Below, in pieces: positions 57,848-64,000 of a stretch of 64,000 nt of DNA (the stretch's first letter is position 1; the number at the start of each line of letters is the position of its first letter). The notes under the pieces are model-generated. The model was given only the letters and a program-made list of their open reading frames with translations. It made no database searches and had not been told where the DNA came from. The stretch is from Zygosaccharomyces rouxii (lineage: Eukaryota > Ascomycota > Saccharomycetes > Saccharomycetales > Saccharomycetaceae). The stretch spans positions 560,501 to 624,500 of the forward strand of contig NC_012995.1 in the NCBI RefSeq assembly GCF_000026365.1. The letters are read 5' to 3'. Position numbers and translations under genes: made by a program.

Positions 57848-60082
57848 ATGGCTCATGGGATCAGCAAGTTAGATCCTAACGTTTCTAGAGTGCTGAGATC
57901 ACAAATAGTTGCAGTATCACTAACTTCAGCGGTTAGAGAAGTGGTTCAGAATTCTGTAGATGCAGGTGCAACCGCCTTGCAAATCATGGTTGATCCTTTT
58001 CAAATGAGCTTTATGGTTAAGGATAACGGATATGGTATGGATCCTCAAGATTTAGATCGTGTGGGTTGTCAGCATTTTACTTCCAAAATACGTAGTCTAC
58101 ATGATTTACAAACTTTGAATACATTTGGATTCAGAGGTGAAGCACTTTTCTGTATTGCGAACATTGCACAAGTTACGCTAGTTTCGAAGAGGTCAGATTG
58201 TAATTCTAGTTGGATTAGAGACATACCGTATGAATCGAGGCTTTTCAAAGATCCTAAGGGAGATGCTTCTTACCATTTCTCCTTACAGCCTATTTCTAAA
58301 GAAGAATCAGGCACAACCGTTCTGGTGCGCAACATTCTCTACAACGTACCTGTAAGAAGGAGAATATTGGCAAATGACCCTCTTTTCAAGACTCTACACA
58401 CTCTAAGGGAAGACCTTTTCCAAGTACTTATTCTAAGGCCTGATATTTCACTAAAAGTCAGTTATTTGGACCAGTTGGGAAAGTTGAAAGAGTTAATATC
58501 ATCTACTAATATTACTAAGGATATGAACCACTTTATGAAATTATCACAGTCGTTTTCGAATATTTTTGGTTCTGTAACACCGATTGATATGTTTACCAAA
58601 GTGTCCGTTAAGTTTAAAGGTTGTTCTGTTACTGGACTTATATCTAAATGTCCTGTTAGACCAAAAGAATTCCAATTCATCTATTTGAATGGTAGAAAAT
58701 ATACCAATCAAGCTTTTCAAAAGGTGATAAATGGTATCTTCCAGACAGCTGGATTCGGTGCTGGTGGGCTTAGCGATACCTTGATAAAAACTGTTGGTAA
58801 ACCTTTCAATAATTATCCCCTAATTATCTTGGACGTACGATGTCCTCAGGTGGCAGAAGACCTAATGCAAGACCCAGCAAAAGACGTCGTTTCTTCATCC
58901 CATGCTCACCTATTACACCCTTTGATACTAAGAGTCATAAAATCGTTTTTGAGTCATCAAGGTTACATGGCTAACTCTTCAGCCGCTGTCAACGATTTGA
59001 CAGAGAACAATAAAACTATTCCAAATACTTCTAGTCCATTACCGTCTACAAAGTTTGCCAATTCAGTTCTAAATTCTAATGCAAGAATGGCAAGGCTAAA
59101 AACTGATAAAAAGGTGGACAAGACATCTCCAGTTACTAAACAAATTGATAGCGGCAAAATAAAACCAATTCTTGACAAGCTAAAGAGGGCGCTTCCCCAA
59201 GATAAACTCGACATTGAACAAATCTACGAAAAGAACGATTGTTGTGTACCCACTCCATACTCGAACGGTCTTGGTCACATCGAAAGACTAGAAGGTATGG
59301 ATTTCAAATTGGATAGGTCTCAACTTATCAAAGCGGAAGTTATAAGACAAGTTGATAAGAAGTTTATCCTTTTGAAAATTCCACCTAATGAAAATGTAGC
59401 CCACAGCATGCTGATAATCGTGGACCAACATGCTTGCGATGAAAGAATTAATTTGGAAAACTATTTGAAAGATTTTTTATACCAGGTTTTGGAAGGAACC
59501 TTAATGACCCATCCGGTCTCCGATTGTGCTATTGACATTGACATCACTGAAGGATATCTTTTCAGGCATTACGAGAAGGAATTTAAAAAATGGGCCATCT
59601 CTTGTGAGATTAAAATACTCAATCTGGAGACATGTTTCTTAATGGTCTCTTCACTTCCTGATGTTCTAACAATAAAAGTTCAAGGTGATAAGCAATTTTT
59701 AAAGAATGCTCTTTTACAAATGGTTCACGACTTCAAAAATTCTGAAAAAATACCCATAACCAATATGTGTGATAGACATGTATTCAAAATGTCGATAAAC
59801 AAATTTGAATGGTGGAAATACCTTCACTGTTTACCTACCATGTTCCGAGAAATATTTAATAGCAGGGCATGTAGATCTTCCATCATGTTTGGAGATTTAC
59901 TCTCCACGCCAGAATGTTCTCTACTTATCAAACAGCTTGCCCAATGCCATACACCTTTCCAGTGTGCTCACGGCAGGCCTTCCGTTATCCCATTGTTAGA
60001 ATTGAGCACAGAGGGCGGGCCCTCTGATAATTTCAGCGACTATGCAAAAAATTCGTACTTGGATTACGACATCGATACCTAA
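57848..60082 (+). CDS. MLH3: DNA mismatch-repair/meiotic recombination protein Mlh3
   Basis: 744 aa (S. cerevisiae 715). The N-terminal GHKL ATPase has EVVQNSVDAGA (35-45), DNGYGM and FGFRGEAL, and the MutL core GTTVLVRNILYNVPVRR follows. The C-terminal endonuclease motif DQHACDERINLE begins at Asp526, and the CAHGRPSV motif is near 713. Mlh1-Mlh3 resolves meiotic joint molecules into crossovers and repairs some loops. All metal-binding motifs are present, so it should be active. Confidence 0.95.
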   Translation: MAHGISKLDPNVSRVLRSQIVAVSLTSAVREVVQNSVDAGATALQIMVDPFQMSFMVKDNGYGMDPQDLDRVGCQHFTSKIRSLHDLQTLNTFGFRGEALFCIANIAQVTLVSKRSDCNSSWIRDIPYESRLFKDPKGDASYHFSLQPISKEESGTTVLVRNILYNVPVRRRILANDPLFKTLHTLREDLFQVLILRPDISLKVSYLDQLGKLKELISSTNITKDMNHFMKLSQSFSNIFGSVTPIDMFTKVSVKFKGCSVTGLISKCPVRPKEFQFIYLNGRKYTNQAFQKVINGIFQTAGFGAGGLSDTLIKTVGKPFNNYPLIILDVRCPQVAEDLMQDPAKDVVSSSHAHLLHPLILRVIKSFLSHQGYMANSSAAVNDLTENNKTIPNTSSPLPSTKFANSVLNSNARMARLKTDKKVDKTSPVTKQIDSGKIKPILDKLKRALPQDKLDIEQIYEKNDCCVPTPYSNGLGHIERLEGMDFKLDRSQLIKAEVIRQVDKKFILLKIPPNENVAHSMLIIVDQHACDERINLENYLKDFLYQVLEGTLMTHPVSDCAIDIDITEGYLFRHYEKEFKKWAISCEIKILNLETCFLMVSSLPDVLTIKVQGDKQFLKNALLQMVHDFKNSEKIPITNMCDRHVFKMSINKFEWWKYLHCLPTMFREIFNSRACRSSIMFGDLLSTPECSLLIKQLAQCHTPFQCAHGRPSVIPLLELSTEGGPSDNFSDYAKNSYLDYDIDT

Positions 60083-60103
60083 GCTATATTAGAGCCAATC
60101 CTG

Positions 60104-62080
60104 TTACTTGAGCAGGCCAATAGCTCTTGTTTCCAAATGTCTGTATTGGAGAATGACATGTAGATTGTTCTCTAGAAGAAAACGGGATTCTTCATCTTTA
60201 CCCAACTGTTTTAAGGTAGCACATAATAATACAATTGATTCAGATGCTCTCAGGACGTTTTTACTCTGCATAGAAGCATCAAGCATATCTTTTAGAATTG
60301 GAAGACATCTAACCGCCATCCCACAGGATAACAGAATATGGCAATTTTCCACCTGAAATTTGAATTTCCATTCTGCATTCATGACATTCGTGTCCAAATC
60401 TCTCATCGATTCTGATACCCTTTGCATTGCTTGCTCATAGTCCCCGGTGGATATTAAATATTTAATTTCTAGTAGTTTCAATTTTTTCAAATGATCATCA
60501 GTCAATCTGGGTGATCGTAGTTTCAGCAAGATCTTATTGACTGTCAAATGATCACCAGATTCCAATGATTTGAAGGCGTCGTGAATTTCCTGGTCACCTT
60601 CATCTCCCTGTATTCTTTCCTTCATATATGCGCCATAGACTTCACTCAATAAAGGCTGACCTAATGTTTCCCATAACTTGGTTCCATATTTACAAACTTG
60701 AGTGAAATCCGAACCAAATTGTAGTCGTTGAATTGCAATGGCCATATATTTGAAAAAGGATTCCAATACAAGCGTTGTATCTGCATTATCCATCATAAGC
60801 AAAAGTGATTCAAATTTGTATGCCTTTTCGAAGATCAAAGAGTTCTCATTATCTGGACAGAATTTGAGATAACGAACTATTTGCTCCACTGTAACTTGAA
60901 ATTGACTAGAATATTCGGGGTAAATTTCTATGAAATTCACTACCCAAATCATGATTAAGTTCAAAGTACCAGTATTTTTATTTTCTCGAGCCACTTTGGT
61001 AGCCTCCTCAAAGGCCTTAATAGCAGCGGGACCATCATGCATACAGGTATGGAAAGTAGCCAGACATAACAATGATATATGGAAACAGTTCTCATCATTC
61101 TGTGTAAGCATATAGTCAAAATAGTTATGCAGAGCATCTGCTGCTTCTTGGTAACTGTTATCAAATACAGCTTCCAAATAAGCGAGAACATGAGCTGCTG
61201 GGAAGTGTGTAAGATCATTAAGTGACAGACCTGCCAAAATTTGCCGCGTACCGGGGTCGATTTTGGTTCTAGTCTTACATACAGTGACAAGCTCCCAGTT
61301 CAAAAGAGATCTTAGGTACCTCTCACCAATTAAGATAACTGGCTTATCCACTGATGTAATTTTCTTGCCAAAGCTTTGAAACCACGCAATCATTTCCCTG
61401 TCACTATCATCATCATCATCATCATTGATAGTTGGCCTAAACTCAAATTCAAATGGTTTCAGTTCACATTCTAAGCGCTTCCAAAGGTCCGTGGATTTGA
61501 AAGATTGTAAGTACTGCATAAAACTCTCCCACAATTCTTCCCTGTCGTCAAAGCTACCCAAATGGTATTCGATCAAGCATTTGTCCAGATATACTCCAAG
61601 GTAACTTGTCTTGGTAATCGATCGACATCCCTGGGAGCTTGATGGTTTCTTGGTTCTATAAGTTTTCACCAAACATTCTTTCTCAAGGAAACTAAGCAGT
61701 TGGGTAAGGGTATCCAAACTATCCAGAGAGTTTAATACCGAAAGCAATTGAATGACCAATTGTCTTTGGCCAGAATGTAAGACATATGAAACTAATGTTT
61801 CTAAATGGACTGACAACGGTCTATCGACAGTTAAATCTAACTTCTCGATCTCTAAGATAGGATTTATCTCTGTAGAAGGTATCGTTGGTGTAATCAACTT
61901 GACAAATATGTTCATCGGTACTTTAACATTATGGCAGCAGTAAAGGTATATCAGTACCAATGTCGAAACATCATAAGGTGTCAACGATGTAGTTATCTTG
62001 AATTGAGATTCAGCCCCCATTGTTTTCCTTTGATTACATTCTATTTCAGAAGAGATGAGCTTAAGCTTAGACATACTCAT
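60104..62080 (-). CDS. APC5: Anaphase-promoting complex subunit Apc5
   Basis: 658 aa (S. cerevisiae 685). The protein is helical and TPR-like through the central and C-terminal parts (for example CLATFHTCMHDGPAAIKAFEEAT and LLEIKYLISTGDYEQAM). Apc5 lies in the APC/C platform with Apc1 and Apc4. It is convergent with MLH3; stop codons are 21 bp apart. Met3 is an alternative start. The call depends on the YOR249C position next to CLP1 (YOR250C) as well as on sequence character. Confidence 0.88.
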   Translation of the reverse strand: MSMSKLKLISSEIECNQRKTMGAESQFKITTSLTPYDVSTLVLIYLYCCHNVKVPMNIFVKLITPTIPSTEINPILEIEKLDLTVDRPLSVHLETLVSYVLHSGQRQLVIQLLSVLNSLDSLDTLTQLLSFLEKECLVKTYRTKKPSSSQGCRSITKTSYLGVYLDKCLIEYHLGSFDDREELWESFMQYLQSFKSTDLWKRLECELKPFEFEFRPTINDDDDDDSDREMIAWFQSFGKKITSVDKPVILIGERYLRSLLNWELVTVCKTRTKIDPGTRQILAGLSLNDLTHFPAAHVLAYLEAVFDNSYQEAADALHNYFDYMLTQNDENCFHISLLCLATFHTCMHDGPAAIKAFEEATKVARENKNTGTLNLIMIWVVNFIEIYPEYSSQFQVTVEQIVRYLKFCPDNENSLIFEKAYKFESLLLMMDNADTTLVLESFFKYMAIAIQRLQFGSDFTQVCKYGTKLWETLGQPLLSEVYGAYMKERIQGDEGDQEIHDAFKSLESGDHLTVNKILLKLRSPRLTDDHLKKLKLLEIKYLISTGDYEQAMQRVSESMRDLDTNVMNAEWKFKFQVENCHILLSCGMAVRCLPILKDMLDASMQSKNVLRASESIVLLCATLKQLGKDEESRFLLENNLHVILQYRHLETRAIGLLK

Positions 62081-62191
62081 ACTCAGCGGCGGACTTTCAC
62101 AAAAGAGAATTAATACAAACAGCTTACAATGACATTAGCTTTTCATATGTAAACATACATAAACTTTTATTTATATGTAAATCAACCAGTA

Positions 62192-63538
62192 TTATTCTAA
62201 ATATCTATAAGAAGTCAACGTTACGGCTTTGTTAGGCAATCTCCCTGGTACGGGCAACAGAATTCGTAACTTGTTCCTCTTCTCATTGACTTCAGTGATC
62301 AATGCAAATCCCAGAATCGGCGCATGTTCCACATCCACCGGCGAAGACTTTCTATCTGCATAAGTTATGGCCACTAAGGAATGTTGCAAATTGCCAGCGG
62401 TGACTTCAACGGGCAACATTTCAGTCTCTGTAGCTACGCCGACTTCAGATTCTGGTAGTTCCATAATGTTTTTAGGTTTCCAAACGTTAACATCTCCAAT
62501 GTCAGCTCCAATGGCGTAGGGACTAAGCACGGTCTTATAAGTTCCGTAGAAATACTCTCGAATTGCTGACCTTTGTAACAATCTTTTGTAGACGTCATCT
62601 GTAGATATACAACCGCTCAATTTCGGTACTCTGATGAAATTGGGACCGACATAGGGCATAAATCTAGCAGAATATTTTTCAAATATTTCATCTGCGTCAT
62701 CTCCTATGGCAATTATGACGTTAACCTTAAACTGTCTGATCATATTTTCCAATTCTTGACCATCATCGTCTAAATGTGATAATGGCGGCGTGTCGATTAT
62801 ACAACCAGACCTGCGCACTAACGCATCATTGGCTAGTCTATCATCCACAACTAATGCTAACTCATTAACCATCTTTGTGAAAAGGACTCTATTATCTGAT
62901 ATTCTTTCCAGCCCGAAATTCTTCACAAATGGTTGCTTGCTGTGCAATGGAGTAGCACCACTAGTCATACTTTGACCCCAAGTGGAGCACTGCACATCCA
63001 AGATATCTGAAATTGGGACAGCAGTTACACATCCTGGTGGCGAAAATATACCTTCTTGAGGATTCACATTGATAAACATGGGTTGAAATGGTTTAAATTT
63101 AATAGCATAGGAACAAAGGGTTCTACAAAGTGCAGTCTTACCTGAACCACTCGAACCTATCACAATGACTCTAGGGCCCTCAAAACTCGAACATCTCATC
63201 TTCTCAAGGGCAAAATGCAGATTATAGACCAAATTGGACGTGCTATTAGGTACAACCTGTAAACTCTGACTACTCATCTCATGGCATTTCCACTCCAAAG
63301 TGACATCCTCCACGGCCAGTATGGAGAAATTGAAGTTTCTAAATTCGTATTCAATATCATTTGCCAGTTCAGTCCCAAATATTTCAGCAATCCCACTCTT
63401 AATCCTAATAGTCAGTCTCGCCTCTGAGGGTCTTTCCACTTTCCATTCTGAACCTTTAGGGATCGTTAGGGTGTGTGATTCGTTGCTATCTTCTACAGCA
63501 AGAGCACGCCCATCACTAAGACCCGGTAAACTCTCCAT
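62192..63538 (-). CDS. CLP1: Pre-mRNA cleavage factor IA subunit Clp1
   Basis: 448 aa (S. cerevisiae 445). N-terminal beta domain (about 1-105); central ATP-binding domain with P-loop GSSGSGKT (128-135) and CIIDTPPL as the Walker B-type strand; C-terminal domain from about 340. Clp1 binds ATP and Pcf11 within CF IA for mRNA 3'-end cleavage. Fungal Clp1 keeps the nucleotide fold but is regarded as lacking RNA 5'-kinase activity, unlike the human protein. The flanking genes APC5 and TUM1 match YOR249C and YOR251C. Confidence 0.95.
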   Translation of the reverse strand: MESLPGLSDGRALAVEDSNESHTLTIPKGSEWKVERPSEARLTIRIKSGIAEIFGTELANDIEYEFRNFNFSILAVEDVTLEWKCHEMSSQSLQVVPNSTSNLVYNLHFALEKMRCSSFEGPRVIVIGSSGSGKTALCRTLCSYAIKFKPFQPMFINVNPQEGIFSPPGCVTAVPISDILDVQCSTWGQSMTSGATPLHSKQPFVKNFGLERISDNRVLFTKMVNELALVVDDRLANDALVRRSGCIIDTPPLSHLDDDGQELENMIRQFKVNVIIAIGDDADEIFEKYSARFMPYVGPNFIRVPKLSGCISTDDVYKRLLQRSAIREYFYGTYKTVLSPYAIGADIGDVNVWKPKNIMELPESEVGVATETEMLPVEVTAGNLQHSLVAITYADRKSSPVDVEHAPILGFALITEVNEKRNKLRILLPVPGRLPNKAVTLTSYRYLE

Positions 63539-63702
63539 TCCAGCTCAAAATCCAATGAGTAGAATTTGCACTCCCATCAGTTTCAACAATATTGCCGGGT
63601 TTAACCTCTTATAAGAAGAGTTTATCAACTCTATTAAATTCATTATCACATCGAACGGCTAATTGCTAGTTGGAATTATACATCATCAACCACTTCAAGA
63701 GA

Positions 63703-64000
63703 CTAGTCTCTACCCTTGGTGATCAACTTAGGATCAGATCTCATCACCCATTCGGTCCATGAACCATCGTAGAGCTTTACATCTCTAATGCCTGCGTGTT
63801 CAAGTCCTGCCATGACGATGCAAGCGGTCACACCGGTTCCGCACATGGCGATCGTTGGCAGAGATGGGTTGTAGTTGTCCTTTAATTTAGCTAAAGCTTC
63901 ATCAAATCTTTTTTTCATTAGTTCTGGAGATTCTGGGAACGCACCAGAGTCCTGTTCGAGTAGTTCTCCAAAGGGAAGTGGTTGTGTTCCTTTTATATGA
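63703..64000 (-). CDS. TUM1: Rhodanese-type sulfurtransferase Tum1, 3' part only
   Basis: The frame is open from the right window edge to the stop at 63703, about 99 codons; the true start lies beyond 64000, and ATG 63918 is internal. The second rhodanese domain is visible: HIKGTQPLPF near the edge, then the active-site loop CGTGVTA with the catalytic Cys. The protein ends YDGSWTEW plus a short tail. Tum1 passes sulfur from Nfs1 to Uba4 for tRNA thiolation and urmylation. It corresponds to YOR251C next to CLP1. Confidence 0.93.
   Translation of the reverse strand, partial: HIKGTQPLPFGELLEQDSGAFPESPELMKKRFDEALAKLKDNYNPSLPTIAMCGTGVTACIVMAGLEHAGIRDVKLYDGSWTEWVMRSDPKLITKGRD

Overview
This is a chromosomal segment from a budding yeast of the Saccharomycetaceae. 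Genes are compact and nearly intron-free. The two introns seen carry yeast splice signals (GTATGT, TACTAAC). A single track of genes here interleaves the genes that Saccharomyces cerevisiae splits between chromosome XV (the YOR232W to YOR251C range) and chromosome XVI (the YPL141C to YPL164C range). That layout is expected of a lineage that branched off before the whole-genome duplication. Protein similarity and moderate AT-richness suggest the Zygosaccharomyces/Torulaspora group, but the genus is inference. No transposon, LTR, tRNA gene, CRISPR array or centromere was recognised.

Layout. 1-5.3 kb: the 3' end of MGE1, the mitotic-exit kinase KIN4/FRK1, RPL33 (intron-containing, minus strand), an intron-containing U3 snoRNA gene and the proteasome chaperone POC4. 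5.3-13.4 kb: DFR1, the sterol/PI4P carrier KES1, ribosome factor NOP53, a YOR238W homologue and the peroxisomal fatty-acid transporter PXA1. 14-15.7 kb: two genes without a standard S288C counterpart here, a DUF1749/SidJ-type hydrolase and an MPR1-like N-acetyltransferase. 15.7-27 kb: PPT2, ABP140/TRM140 (read through a +1 frameshift), ATG5, an ecdysoneless/SGT1-like gene, a YPL150W-like kinase, MET7 and SSP2. 27-42.5 kb: PUS7, PRP46, ESA1, RRD2, DGA1, RAD53, PEP4, KIP2 and TGS1. 43-64 kb: AIM44, PET20, a small unknown gene, CDC60, ENV9, BEM4, a YPL162C homologue, an SVS1/SRL1 wall protein, MLH3, APC5, CLP1 and the 3' part of TUM1, which runs off the right edge.

The genes are mostly housekeeping and do not form one pathway. 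A recurring theme is ribosome and RNA biogenesis (RPL33, U3, NOP53, PUS7, TGS1, CDC60). Several of these promoters carry recognisable elements: IFHL boxes, RRPE boxes and PAC boxes, the last sometimes expanded into tandem GATGA arrays. Cell-cycle signals are visible before SVS1 (SBF-type) and AIM44 (Ace2/Swi5-type).

The most striking items are the CTT-AGG-C +1 frameshift site inside TRM140 together with its conserved Lifeact-like N-terminus, the spliceosomal intron in U3, the two-gene hydrolase/acetyltransferase insertion with a possible mini-exon, and the GATGA arrays. No wholly new biological system could be demonstrated. Gene names rest on recalled family and synteny knowledge; no database search was run.
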